This document shows, in pieces, positions 1 to 11,289 of a DNA stretch of 14,382 nt. Under the pieces are notes generated by a model that saw nothing but the letters and a program-made list of their open reading frames with translations, was not told the DNA's origin and ran no database searches. Origin of the DNA: Gammaproteobacteria bacterium UBA2168 (GTDB taxonomy: Bacteria; Pseudomonadota; Gammaproteobacteria; Pseudomonadales; Azotimanducaceae); the NCBI GenBank assembly GCA_002327525.1, contig DCWG01000099.1:1019-15400 (forward strand). The letters are read 5' to 3'. Position 1 is the first letter of the stretch, and each line of letters begins with the position of its first letter. Position numbers and translations under genes: made by a program.

Positions 1-1
1 C

Positions 2-1063
2 AAGGCCATCGACGTGGTGGACGAGGCGGGTGCTGCCCAACAATTACTGCCCCCGAGCCGGCGCAAGAAGAGCATCGGGGCACACGACGTGGAGCAGGTT
101 GTCGCGCGCATCGCACGCATTCCCTCAAGTCAGGTGACAACCTCGGATAAGGCCGCGCTCAAAGATCTCGACAGCAAACTCAAGATGGTGGTGTTTGGCC
201 AGGATGAGGCTATCGACCAGCTATCGTCCGCCATCAAGCTGTCACGCGCGGGCCTGAAGAGCGGCGAGAAACCAATCGGCTCGTTTCTGTTCGCGGGCCC
301 GACCGGAGTTGGGAAAACGGAGGTGTGCAAGCAGCTTGCAAACATCATGGGCGTCGAGCTGTTGCGCTACGACATGTCCGAATACATGGAGCGCCACACG
401 GTCTCGCGTCTGATCGGGGCACCCCCCGGTTATGTTGGATTCGATCAGGGTGGGTTGCTCACCGAGGCGGTGACCAAACACCCTCACAGTGTCGTACTGC
501 TCGACGAAGTGGAAAAAGCACACCCTGAGGTGTTCAACCTGTTGTTGCAGGTGATGGATCACGGCACGCTGACGGACAACAACGGCCGCAAAGCAGACTT
601 TCGTAACGTGGTACTGATCATGACCACCAACGCCGGAGCGCAGGACATCAGCCGGGCGTCCATTGGCTTCACCGAACAGGACAACTCTTCAGACGGCATG
701 GAAGCCGTCAAAAAGATGTTTGTACCTGAATTCCGTAACCGTCTGGATGGCATCGTGCAGTTCTCGAGCCTCAGCATGGAGGTGATCAAGACGGTGGTGG
801 ACAAGTTCCTCACGGAGCTGCAGGCGCAACTGGACGACAAGGGCGTCACGCTCGAGGTTGATGACGCCGCCCGCGACTGGCTGGCGCGCGAAGGCTACGA
901 CGACAAGATGGGAGCCCGGCCGATGCAGCGCCTGATCCAGGACAAGATCAAGCGCCGACTCGCTGAGGATGTTCTGTTCGGCGATCTTTCGCGTGGCGGG
1001 GGCACCGTGAGGATCACTGTCGAGGAGGGTGAGCTGTCCCTGGATACGGCTGCACACGTTTAG
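2..1063 (+). CDS. clpA: ATP-dependent Clp protease ATP-binding subunit ClpA (C-terminal part)
   Basis: This is the C-terminal 353 residues of ClpA, the AAA+ unfoldase that feeds substrates, including ClpS-delivered N-degron proteins, into ClpP in the cytoplasm. The open frame enters from the left edge (first codons read KAIDVVDEAGA, the end of the D1 module), so the start lies outside the window. Visible D2 features are Walker A GPTGVGKT (nt 296-319), the pore loop GAPPGYVG, Walker B VVLLDEVEKA, the sensor stretch MTTNAG and the sensor-2 motif GARPM. The ClpP-docking loop reads IGF (nt 662-670), where E. coli ClpA has IGL. The match to E. coli ClpA runs almost to the C terminus with no break. 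The gene converges on infA with a 26-base gap, and no clear terminator is seen between them. clpS is expected just upstream by family precedent but is not visible. The identification is very secure. Confidence 0.97.
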   Translation, partial: KAIDVVDEAGAAQQLLPPSRRKKSIGAHDVEQVVARIARIPSSQVTTSDKAALKDLDSKLKMVVFGQDEAIDQLSSAIKLSRAGLKSGEKPIGSFLFAGPTGVGKTEVCKQLANIMGVELLRYDMSEYMERHTVSRLIGAPPGYVGFDQGGLLTEAVTKHPHSVVLLDEVEKAHPEVFNLLLQVMDHGTLTDNNGRKADFRNVVLIMTTNAGAQDISRASIGFTEQDNSSDGMEAVKKMFVPEFRNRLDGIVQFSSLSMEVIKTVVDKFLTELQAQLDDKGVTLEVDDAARDWLAREGYDDKMGARPMQRLIQDKIKRRLAEDVLFGDLSRGGGTVRITVEEGELSLDTAAHV

Positions 1064-1089
1064 CGACAGGCCGGTGTAGGGTGGGGTGG

Positions 1090-1305
1090 CTATTTTCGGA
1101 AGGTGATCCGGCCCTTGGTGAGGTCGTAGGGAGTGAGTTCCACCTTCACCTGGTCACCAGTGAGAATGCGGATGTAGTTCTTGCGCATCTTCCCGGAGAT
1201 GTGTGCCGTCACCACGTGGCCGTTCTCCAGTTCGACACGAAACATCGTGTTCGGGAGGGTGTCGACCACCGTCCCTTCCATCTCAATTTGTTCTTCTTTC
1301 GCCAT
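1090..1305 (-). CDS. infA: Translation initiation factor IF-1
   Basis: IF-1 is the small S1/OB-fold protein that binds the A site of the 30S subunit during initiation. The product is 71 residues beginning [19 protein letters not shown], with the typical [13 protein letters not shown] core and an ending near GRITFRK, which is the usual family length. A longer open frame reaches 1377, but its first 24 residues do not belong to IF-1, so the ATG at 1305 is chosen. It is the last gene of the leftward block after bpt, with a 117-base gap that could hold its own promoter. A perfect 12-base palindrome lies just upstream of the start codon. No strong Shine-Dalgarno is seen. Confidence 0.97.
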   Translation of the reverse strand: MAKEEQIEMEGTVVDTLPNTMFRVELENGHVVTAHISGKMRKNYIRILTGDQVKVELTPYDLTKGRITFRK

Positions 1306-1313
1306 GAATAGGC

Positions 1314-1325
1314 TTAACCGGTTAA
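1314..1325. repeat. 12-base perfect palindrome upstream of infA
   Basis: The sequence TTAACCGGTTAA is self-complementary and lies 8 bases upstream of the infA start codon, in its leader. It could be an operator, a small hairpin covering the initiation region, or chance. The palindrome is seen directly; any function is inference. Confidence 0.4.
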
Positions 1326-1422
1326 TCCTGTACGTCGGGAGGGGCGGGATTCTGCATGAGAGGGGCGCGAAATACAAAGCGTGCCTGCCAACCGGCGGTT
1401 CATTGGTGCTCCGATCGGGTTC

Positions 1423-2133
1423 TCAGGAGAGCGCGCTCCAGCGTTCCTTCACTAGAAGTTCCACTGGTCGGTATTCTGTCTTATAACGCATCTTGCCGTA
1501 GTCACGGATCCAGTAGCCGAGGTACAGATGGTCGAGTTCCAGCTCACGGCACACGCGTATCTGCTGCAGAATGCTGAAAACGCCAAGGCTGCGCCGTTCC
1601 AGTTGCGGGTCGAAGACCGTGTAGATCGCGGACAGTCCGCCTGGGTGAAAGTCAGTTACAGCGATGGCCGCTAGCTTGTCGCCCAGATAGCTGCACACGA
1701 ACACCGTATTGGACCACTGACTCAAGAGGAAGGAGCGAAACTGGTCCCGGGAGGGTGGAAACATGTCTCCATCGGCGTGGCGTGCGACGATGTACCTTGC
1801 GTACAGTTCGTAGAATTCGGAGCTGAATGTTGCATCCGCCATGCGTACCGTGACATCGCGATTGCGCCGCTCGACTCTGCGCTGGCGCCTGTTGGGCTTG
1901 AAATTGGCCACGGGCAGCCGGCATGGGATGCAGGCCTCACATGTCCCACAGTGCGGCCGGTACAGATGCGAGCCACTGCGGCGGAAGCCAAGCTCGGTCA
2001 GTCGCTGATACGTGGTAGTGGTGATGGTCTCGCGGGGATCGAAGAACAGTGTCTGCGCCTCACGTGCAGGGATGTAGCTGCACGGGTGCCCGGGCGTTAT
2101 GAATAACTGCTTATCCCCAATCTCGTTGTGCAT
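1423..2133 (-). CDS. bpt: Aspartate/glutamate leucyltransferase (Bpt; arginyltransferase-family)
   Basis: Bpt moves leucine from Leu-tRNA to proteins with N-terminal Asp or Glu, making primary N-degrons recognised by ClpS and degraded by ClpAP. The 236-residue product has the family features in order: PCSYIP near residues 17-22; the cysteine cluster HCGTCEACIPC at 61-71 (Cys62, 65, 68, 71); MFPPSRDQFRSFL in the middle; and near the C terminus the conserved stretch LYLGYWIRDYGKMRYKTEYR. Related eukaryotic ATE1 enzymes transfer arginine; bacterial members of this length act as Bpt by family knowledge. The start is ATG at 2133 with a GGGAGAG Shine-Dalgarno about 8 bases upstream. The gene overlaps the end of aat by 23 bases, which suggests translational coupling. 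Confidence 0.95.
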   Translation of the reverse strand: MHNEIGDKQLFITPGHPCSYIPAREAQTLFFDPRETITTTTYQRLTELGFRRSGSHLYRPHCGTCEACIPCRLPVANFKPNRRQRRVERRNRDVTVRMADATFSSEFYELYARYIVARHADGDMFPPSRDQFRSFLLSQWSNTVFVCSYLGDKLAAIAVTDFHPGGLSAIYTVFDPQLERRSLGVFSILQQIRVCRELELDHLYLGYWIRDYGKMRYKTEYRPVELLVKERWSALS

Positions 2134-2854
2134 CGACTACTCTCCCGCACGTTGTCCCTTGGTCGTCACAGGTGCCTTCATGGCTATCCCACGATCCCAC
2201 CCGGGAGGGAAGCCGGCGATTGGCGGCTAGTTCCTCCAGGAAGCGGTTCCGCGGCATCTCCCAGGCGCCGAGGCGTACCAGATGATCGTTGGTTAATTGA
2301 CAATCTATCAGGTTGAATTCCCAGGCTTCAAGTTGCCGACACAGTTGGACAAAGGCGATTTTCGAGGCATCGCGCTCGCGGGAGAACATGGACTCGCCGA
2401 AGAACATGCGCCCGAGCGAGACTCCATATAGCCCTCCAACAAGTTCGCCCTCACGCCATACTTCCACGCAGTGAGCGAATCCCTGGTGGTGCAGTTCCAT
2501 GTATGCCCGCTGCATTCCTGTCGTGATCCAGGTGCCGCTGTCATCGTTGCGCGGTGCGGCGCATTGGCGGATCACCTCAGCAAATGCCCGGTCGAAGGTG
2601 ACCATGAAGCCGCCGTTACGTAGGCGTTTGGCCAGAGAGCGCGGAATTCTCACGTCACCCGGCCGCAGAACCGCACGAGGATTGGGACTCCACCACAGAA
2701 TGGGTGGACTTGAGTACCACGGGAATATGCCGTGCGCGTATGCATCGAGTAGCCGCTCATAAGACAGATCTCCCCCTACGGCCAGTAGTCCGTCATCATC
2801 GGCCCGTGACGGGTCCGGAAATGGCGTTGAGCCGTAAAGCGCCGTGCTCGCCAT
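2111..2854 (-). CDS. aat: Leucyl/phenylalanyl-tRNA--protein transferase
   Basis: Aat attaches Leu or Phe from aminoacyl-tRNA to proteins with N-terminal Lys or Arg, creating N-degrons for ClpS/ClpAP in the cytoplasm. From the chosen start the protein has 247 residues. Motifs seen are GLLAVGGDLS (22-31), HGIFPWY (41-47), ILWWSPNPRAVL (52-63), GTWIT, ELVGGLYGVS, FGESMFS (152-158) and LIDCQLTNDH (182-191). An in-frame start at 2920 would add 22 residues without family similarity, so ATG at 2854 is preferred, although no good Shine-Dalgarno precedes either start. The C-terminal tail of about 30 residues beyond the usual end is rich in Asp, Gly and Cys and overlaps the start of bpt. The identification is secure; the exact start is less so. 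Confidence 0.95.
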   Translation of the reverse strand: MASTALYGSTPFPDPSRADDDGLLAVGGDLSYERLLDAYAHGIFPWYSSPPILWWSPNPRAVLRPGDVRIPRSLAKRLRNGGFMVTFDRAFAEVIRQCAAPRNDDSGTWITTGMQRAYMELHHQGFAHCVEVWREGELVGGLYGVSLGRMFFGESMFSRERDASKIAFVQLCRQLEAWEFNLIDCQLTNDHLVRLGAWEMPRNRFLEELAANRRLPSRVGSWDSHEGTCDDQGTTCGRVVDAQRDWG

Positions 2855-2932
2855 CAAATCAGGGTGCGTGACATGCTGGAGAGAGGGGCGGGCTGTCGGC
2901 CAGAGACCGGCTGCACCCATTCTGCATGGTGT

Positions 2933-3226
2933 TTAGCTGGCGCCCGCGTCACGGAGAATTTTCCGGAATTGTGCGGAACGCTCATGTTCTGCAATAAATT
3001 GCAGCAGGCTCACGCCTTCGGGCCCCGGTGCGCTCAGATCACGCCCGGCGGTAGTGAATGCCTCTATGAAACGGGCAAAGTCCGCTTCCCGCATGCTTCG
3101 ATAGGCGTGCAGCAGGGCGCTGAAATCCACGTTTACATCGTCTCCCATGGGTTGTTTGTCGAGAAAGCGGAGGATGCAGTTTTCACCCCACTCCTCGTCG
3201 ATTACTATTTTTTTGTCGGGCCGCAT
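2933..3226 (-). CDS. PA4642-family small conserved protein
   Basis: The product is 97 residues, acidic, with no signal peptide or membrane segment, so it is probably cytoplasmic. It begins MRPDKKIVIDEEW and carries the pattern FL-(x)n-DFSALLHAYRSMR, then DFARFIEAFTTAGRDL, then LLQFIAEH. From memory these match the uncharacterised PA4642 family of gammaproteobacteria, whose function is unknown. Helical content is high, and the repeated 'D-F-x2-L/F' stretches suggest short paired helices, loosely ankyrin-like in spirit. It is first in the leftward block, 78 bases upstream of aat, and could be co-transcribed with the N-degron transferase genes. The start is ATG at 3226, with only weak ribosome-binding sequence before it. 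Confidence 0.75.
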   Translation of the reverse strand: MRPDKKIVIDEEWGENCILRFLDKQPMGDDVNVDFSALLHAYRSMREADFARFIEAFTTAGRDLSAPGPEGVSLLQFIAEHERSAQFRKILRDAGAS

Positions 3227-3527
3227 CGAACGTCCAGTGTGGCAATCGTTCAGTTTCAGTGGGCGATAATAACATTCGTTCCGGGCTCGACAGGTTTCGC
3301 TTTCGAGCTAAAGCTGATAACGAGCTGAAATAAAAGGCTTTTCTATTATGAAATGAATGGGCTAGACTCCGAAAACAGGACGTCTGTACGCCGTGGATGT
3401 GGGGCTGCCCTGACAGGTATGCGAGAACCGGCAACCATGGTGCGTATGGAAATCACGTCGGAATACAGACACGAAGCCTCATCCACGGAGATCCAGCGGA
3501 GCGGGCTTAACTGAACAAGGAGACACC
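3227..3527. other. Divergent intergenic region between PA4642-family gene and ftsK
   Basis: This 301-base stretch separates the leftward and rightward blocks and must hold promoters for both. On the minus strand TATTAT (3266-3271) is a possible -10 box about 40 bases upstream of the leftward gene, with a poor -35. On the plus strand TATTAT (3344-3349) lies in an AT-rich patch (about 3312-3357), also without a convincing -35. An imperfect inverted repeat, TTTCGAGCT with AGCTGAAA, spans about 3301-3328. A 53-codon open frame (3353-3514) has no ribosome-binding site and is not called. The ftsK Shine-Dalgarno AAGGAG is at 3516-3521. No RNA gene or LexA-type box is recognised. Confidence 0.5.
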
Positions 3528-5742
<2,215 letters not shown>

Positions 5743-5771
<29 letters not shown>

Positions 5772-6336
5772 CCTGTGCTGGACGACAGCGTGGGGAGATT
5801 CACGCGCAGCGCTGTCGGATCTACTGGCAAACCACGACAATCTGGTCGCAGGTTTCGAACAGGAGATTCGCGGTGGGCGCAATGAAGTGCTTGAGCGTTC
5901 CACCGGGCGCATGTTGCTGAAGCGACCCCTGTTTCGCTGGGAGATTGATACGCCCTATCCGCAGATGCTGGTCGCGGACGGTGAGACGTTGAAGATCTAC
6001 GACCCCGACCTTGAGCAGCTGATGGTGCGTACCTTGGACGCGGCACTTGACCACACGCCGCTGGCTGTGCTGACGAGACACGACGTGGTGCTTGCCGAGA
6101 ACTACGACATCGCCGAAGAGGACGGAAGCTACATACTGCGCCCGAAAGCGACGGATGCGTTGTTTGCCGAGGTAACGCTGGGCTTCGAGGACGGAATACT
6201 CTCGGCGCTGACAATACGTGATCACCTCGGCCAGGTGACTTTCATACGCTTTAACCGGGTACAGACCGGCGCGGTGCTACAATCCACCGATTTTGTGCTT
6301 GATGTGCCGCCCGGGACCGATGTTATCGAAGGATGA
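5743..6336 (+). CDS. lolA: Outer-membrane lipoprotein carrier protein LolA
   Basis: LolA is the periplasmic chaperone that carries lipoproteins from the LolCDE ABC transporter to LolB at the outer membrane. The 197-residue product starts with a signal peptide ([18 protein letters not shown], cleavage likely near residue 18). The expected LolA pattern follows: FEQEI, then [43 protein letters not shown], a TPLAVL segment, and a C-terminal half with [19 protein letters not shown]. The GTG start at 5743 lies inside the end of ftsK; it is the only start that gives a signal peptide, and the overlap suggests coupling. It follows ftsK and precedes rarA, the common gammaproteobacterial order. Confidence 0.95.
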
Positions 6337-7618
6337 TTCGCCTGATGCCGACCGCCCGCTGGCCGACCGCCTGAGACCGGAGCGTATCGATGACTTCGTA
6401 GGCCAGCGGCATCTTCTGGACGAGGGTAAACCACTCGCGAGCCTCGTGGACAAGGGACGCATCCACTCGATGATTCTCTGGGGACCGCCTGGTTCGGGTA
6501 AGACCACACTGGCTCGCCTGCTTGCGAATCACAGTGGTATGCGGCTGCTGAGCCTGAGCGCGGTGCTCGCCGGAGTGAAGGATGTCCGCGAGGCCGTAGA
6601 GGTAGCCAGGGCCAACCGTAATCTCGGCGAAGGGACGGTACTTTTCGTCGATGAGGTACACCGCTTCAACAAGGTCCAGCAGGATGCGTTTCTGCCCCAT
6701 GTGGAGAAGGGAACCGTCACATTCATAGGTGCGACCACCGAGAACCCGTCCTTCGAGGTGAATGCCGCACTGCTGTCCCGGGCGCGTGTCTATGTTTTGC
6801 GCGCCCTGGATGAGGAAGCGCTTTCAAAAGTGGTGGAGCGAGGTGCGCGAGTGCTGGGGTTGAGCATCGATGACGAGGCGCGTGCCGCGCTCATCGGGCT
6901 TGCCGACGGTGACGCACGTCGGTTGCTCAATTTGCTTGATGTGGTTGTGCAACTCACAGACGGAACTATCACCCAGCAACAGGTAGTAGAGGCGGCTGGT
7001 ACCCGCTGGCGCCGCTTCGACAAGGAGGGCGATGTCTTCTACGAGCAGATTTCGGCGCTGCACAAAGCGGTACGGGGAAGTTCCACGGATGCAGCCCTCT
7101 ACTGGTTTTGCCGGATGTTGGACGGCGGATGCGACCCGCGATACATCGCGCGGCGCCTGGTTCGGATGGCTAGCGAAGACGTTGGTAACGCGGACCCGCG
7201 CGCTCTGCAGATGACCCTAGCGGCCTGGGACGCCTTCGACCGCCTGGGCAGTCCGGAGGGCGAGCTGGCGCTCGCGCAGGCCGTGCTCTATCTGGCAAGC
7301 GTACCCAAGAGCAACGCCGTCTACGTGGCGTACGGAGCCGCCATGGAACATGTGCGATCGACACCGTCGTATGAGGTGCCCATGCATCTGCGCAACGCCC
7401 CGACCCGGTTGATGAAAGAGATGGGATACGGCGAGGACTACCGCTACGCGCACGACGAGGCGGATGCATACGCCGCGGGGGAGAACTACTTTCCATTAGG
7501 CATGGGCGGTGATGAGCCCGAATACTACCGTCCTGCGCAGCGGGGGCTCGAAGCGAAGATCAAGGCCCGGCTCGCACGGCTGCGAGTGGCCGATGCAGGC
7601 AGGGTGCGCGGTAAGTGA
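6320..7618 (+). CDS. rarA: Replication-associated recombination protein RarA (MgsA), AAA+ ATPase
   Basis: RarA is a clamp-loader-like AAA+ ATPase acting at stalled replication forks. The 432-residue protein has [17 protein letters not shown] at the N terminus, Walker A GPPGSGKT (55-62), Walker B LFVDEVHR (108-115), sensor 1 [10 protein letters not shown] (137-146), an arginine-containing [10 protein letters not shown] and the C-terminal tetramerisation region with [12 protein letters not shown] and [15 protein letters not shown] at 6320 is preferred over an upstream ATG at 6293 because the family begins shortly before the PLAxRLRP motif; either way the gene overlaps lolA (17 bases with this start). 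Its stop overlaps the crcB start by 4 bases. Confidence 0.96.
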   Translation: MLSKDDSPDADRPLADRLRPERIDDFVGQRHLLDEGKPLASLVDKGRIHSMILWGPPGSGKTTLARLLANHSGMRLLSLSAVLAGVKDVREAVEVARANRNLGEGTVLFVDEVHRFNKVQQDAFLPHVEKGTVTFIGATTENPSFEVNAALLSRARVYVLRALDEEALSKVVERGARVLGLSIDDEARAALIGLADGDARRLLNLLDVVVQLTDGTITQQQVVEAAGTRWRRFDKEGDVFYEQISALHKAVRGSSTDAALYWFCRMLDGGCDPRYIARRLVRMASEDVGNADPRALQMTLAAWDAFDRLGSPEGELALAQAVLYLASVPKSNAVYVAYGAAMEHVRSTPSYEVPMHLRNAPTRLMKEMGYGEDYRYAHDEADAYAAGENYFPLGMGGDEPEYYRPAQRGLEAKIKARLARLRVADAGRVRGK

Positions 7619-7983
7619 CCATACCGGCTTTCATGTGGGTGGCGTTCGGTGGAGCGATTGGTGCGATTTGTCGCTACGCGTTGTCTGTGCTGCTCGTGTC
7701 CGCTGGACGGTTTCCCTGGGCCACCTTAGGCATTAACATCGCCGGCTCTTTTCTGATCGGGGTTTGTTGGGGTGCGTGGTTCAATGAGAGCTGGTTTCAG
7801 GCCTGGGGCAGGCTGTTCCTTGTTGTGGGCGTGCTCGGTGGCTTCACCACATTCTCGGCGTTCTCACTGGAAACGGTGGCTCTCGTCGAGGGCGGACGCC
7901 CGATAACGGCCGCCGTCTATGTGCTTGCCAGCGTGGTGTTGTGCGTGATCGCAGCGTGGCTCGGCCAGAAGACGTTCGGATGA
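7615..7983 (+). CDS. crcB: Fluoride efflux channel CrcB/Fluc
   Basis: CrcB is a small inner-membrane dual-topology dimeric channel that exports fluoride. The 122-residue protein has four hydrophobic helices and the family motifs GGAIGAICRYALS (12-24), NIAGSFLIG (41-49, with the pore Asn41) and GGFTTFSAFSLE (75-86, with Phe80 and Phe83 of the fluoride-coordinating 'Phe box'). GTG at 7615 overlaps the rarA stop as GTGA, a classic coupling arrangement; a later ATG at codon 7 would also keep the first helix. There is no room for a fluoride riboswitch in front because the upstream sequence is rarA coding, so expression probably follows the operon. Confidence 0.94.
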   Translation: MTIPAFMWVAFGGAIGAICRYALSVLLVSAGRFPWATLGINIAGSFLIGVCWGAWFNESWFQAWGRLFLVVGVLGGFTTFSAFSLETVALVEGGRPITAAVYVLASVVLCVIAAWLGQKTFG

Positions 7984-9306
<1,323 letters not shown>

Positions 9307-9307
9307 C

Positions 9308-10684
9308 GTGGAATATCTGCCACTGTTTATCGACCTGCGGGGCGGATCCTGTCTCGTCGTCGGGGGCGGTGAGGTGGCGTTGCGCAAAATTCGTTTGCTG
9401 CTGCGCGCGGGTGCGGCGGTGGAGGTGATCGCTCCCGAGATATGCGATGCAATCGGCGCACTGGCGCAAGCGGGATCGCTGCACCATCTCCGGCGCAGCT
9501 TCGAGCCGGCGGATGTGTCGGGTCGGGTACTGGTTGTCGCAGCTACCGACGATGCGCGGGTCAATGCGGAAGCCCACGCAGCAGCAGGCGCGGCTGGCGT
9601 GCTGATCAACAGCGTGGATGATCCGAGCCTCAGCAGCGCGATTTTCCCTTCGATAATCGACCGCGATCCGGTGCTGGTGGCGGTTTCCACGGGCGGGCGT
9701 TCGCCGACGCTCGCGCGTTTTGTGCGAGGTTGGATAGAGGAGCGCTTACCGGCAAGGCTCGGTGTACTGGCGGAGTTTCTGCACGCACACAGACGCCGCG
9801 TTCAGGAACGGTTGCACTCGCCGGATGCGCGGCAGAAATTTTGGCAGCGGGCTATAGAGAGCGACGTCGGTGAGCTTGCTATGGCGGGCAGGACGGCGCA
9901 GGCGGATGCGGCGTTCAGAGAACTGCTGGAGGCAGACATCCCCCGGGGTAGCGTCACGCTGATAGGGGCCGGACCCGGAGATCCGGAACTGCTGACACTG
10001 AAGGGGCTGCGGGCGCTGCGACGCGCGGACGTGGTGCTCTACGACAACCTGGTGAGCCGTGAGATTCTCGACTACGCGCGGCGCGATGCCGAACTGGTGT
10101 ACGTGGGGAAGAAACGACGCTTCACGAGCACCCGCCAGGAGGCCATCAACGAGGCGCTGATCACCCACGCGAACTCCGGGCGCGACGTGGTGCGCCTGAA
10201 GGGTGGAGATCCGTTCATATTCGGGCGCGGTGGAGAAGAAATCGAGACGCTGGCCGAACAGGGTATCGGCTGCACCGTTATTCCCGGAATCACAGCGGCG
10301 CTCGGGTCGGCGAGTTATGCCGGGGTTCCGCTGACCTACCGGGGAGTGGCGCAGTCCGTGCGGCTGGTGACCGGGCATCGCGCGAATGACGAGGTCAATG
10401 TGAACTGGGATCAGTTCAACGATCCGACCCAGACACTGGTGATCTACATGGGATTGCTCGGGCTGACTGAAATCACCGAGCGTCTGATTGGCGCGGGCAT
10501 GTCCACAGAGACCCCTGCGTTGCTCATCGAGCGTGCCACACTCTCCGATCAGCGTGAGGTCGAGGCGACTCTGGCGACGCTCGCGGTGCGGGCAACCGAG
10601 GAAGATATCCGGGGCCCGACCATTGTGATCATTGGCGAGGTGGTACGTTATCGGGTGACCTCACCCAACCCGGTGGGGCAGTAG
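9308..10684 (+). CDS. cysG: Siroheme synthase CysG (multifunctional)
   Basis: CysG makes siroheme from uroporphyrinogen III: two SAM-dependent methylations, then NAD-dependent dehydrogenation and iron insertion. Siroheme serves assimilatory sulfite and nitrite reductases. The N-terminal half has the Rossmann motif LVVGGGEVALRK (16-27), NSVDD (101-105, with the catalytic Asp) and VAVSTGGRSP (124-133, with the Ser equivalent to the regulatory Ser128 of the Salmonella enzyme). The C-terminal methyltransferase half starts at about 216 with VTLIGAGPGDPELLTLKG, then YVGKK, GGDPFIFGRGGEE (about 299-311), PGITAALG and a closing IIGEVV. GTG at 9308 gives 458 residues, matching E. coli CysG (457); a start at 9263 inside serS would add 15 unrelated residues. 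It converges on tusE with a 13-base gap. Confidence 0.97.
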   Translation: MEYLPLFIDLRGGSCLVVGGGEVALRKIRLLLRAGAAVEVIAPEICDAIGALAQAGSLHHLRRSFEPADVSGRVLVVAATDDARVNAEAHAAAGAAGVLINSVDDPSLSSAIFPSIIDRDPVLVAVSTGGRSPTLARFVRGWIEERLPARLGVLAEFLHAHRRRVQERLHSPDARQKFWQRAIESDVGELAMAGRTAQADAAFRELLEADIPRGSVTLIGAGPGDPELLTLKGLRALRRADVVLYDNLVSREILDYARRDAELVYVGKKRRFTSTRQEAINEALITHANSGRDVVRLKGGDPFIFGRGGEEIETLAEQGIGCTVIPGITAALGSASYAGVPLTYRGVAQSVRLVTGHRANDEVNVNWDQFNDPTQTLVIYMGLLGLTEITERLIGAGMSTETPALLIERATLSDQREVEATLATLAVRATEEDIRGPTIVIIGEVVRYRVTSPNPVGQ

Positions 10685-10697
10685 CGCTTCGCTTCCC

Positions 10698-11018
10698 TCA
10701 GAGGCAGTGGGTGGGGCGGGGCAAACCTGCAATCAGTGCCGCCAGCTTCGCCGGGCTGCCCGGGAACAGCCCCATCAGGTAGATGCTGTTGCCCTTGCGG
10801 TCACCCAGGTGCTGTTTCACCCACTTAACCATTGGGCGCATCGCTGGTGAGAGATCGAAGTGGGCATGAAAGTCGCGCATGAGCTGGATGATCTCCCAGT
10901 GGGCGGGCGTGAGTTCCACACCGTGCATGTGCGCGAGGCGCGCGGCGACGTCAGGAGACCAGTCGTCGAGGTGGACGAGGTAGCCCTCCTTGTCGGTGGC
11001 TGGGAGGGAGTGGTTCAT
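10698..11018 (-). CDS. tusE: Sulfurtransferase TusE (DsrC/TusE family)
   Basis: TusE accepts persulfide sulfur from TusD in TusBCD and passes it to MnmA for 2-thiolation of the tRNA wobble uridine. The 106-residue product has GYLVHLDDWSPDVA (12-25), ELTPAHWEIIQLMRDF (35-50) and a C-terminal arm ending GLPRPTHCL. The penultimate Cys105 matches the active CysA. The position 11 residues earlier, where dissimilatory DsrC carries CysB, is Ala94, so this is a TusE-type protein. A longer open frame reaches 11081, but ATG at 11018, 10 bases after the tusB stop, gives the family start. It is the last gene of the tusDCBE operon and converges on cysG. Confidence 0.93.
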   Translation of the reverse strand: MNHSLPATDKEGYLVHLDDWSPDVAARLAHMHGVELTPAHWEIIQLMRDFHAHFDLSPAMRPMVKWVKQHLGDRKGNSIYLMGLFPGSPAKLAALIAGLPRPTHCL

Positions 11019-11028
11019 CGACCTGGCC

Positions 11029-11289
11029 TTACCAGCTGACAATAGTCTCGTGGGCGACAGTGAGATCCACGAAGTCGTCATGGGTCAATAGGCTGGAGCG
11101 AAGCAAGTGCTGCACACCCCTGGCCCGCGCATCCGCATCGAGTACGTATGCCATGACACCGTCGGGAAGGGCGTCGCCGACAGTACAGTATGCTGCGTCC
11201 TCGATCATCACCACGATGTCGCCGCTTGCACATATTCTAACGCATCGTTTCATGGCTTCGGCGCAATTGACGATGTGCAGGCATGCCAT
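11029..11289 (-). CDS. tusB: Sulfur relay protein TusB (DsrH family)
   Basis: TusB is the smallest subunit of the TusBCD heterohexamer. The 86-residue protein begins MACLHIVNCAEAMKRCV and has the conserved Cys20 (VRICASGD), followed by VVMIEDAAYC. It ends HETIVSW, close to the usual aromatic C terminus. Its ATG shares one base with the tusC stop (TGATG), and its stop lies 10 bases before tusE. Size, cysteine position and gene order together make the assignment firm; alone, a protein this short would be less certain. Confidence 0.9.
   Translation of the reverse strand: MACLHIVNCAEAMKRCVRICASGDIVVMIEDAAYCTVGDALPDGVMAYVLDADARARGVQHLLRSSLLTHDDFVDLTVAHETIVSW

Noticed and set aside
3353..3514. 53-codon plus-strand frame just upstream of ftsK, possible leader peptide
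   Set aside because: No ribosome-binding site, no conserved-looking composition, and no attenuator-like hairpins. Its end near the ftsK Shine-Dalgarno is probably chance.
7570..7615. Fluoride riboswitch in front of crcB
   Set aside because: The upstream bases are rarA coding sequence to the last codon, and I could not find the characteristic pseudoknot elements there.
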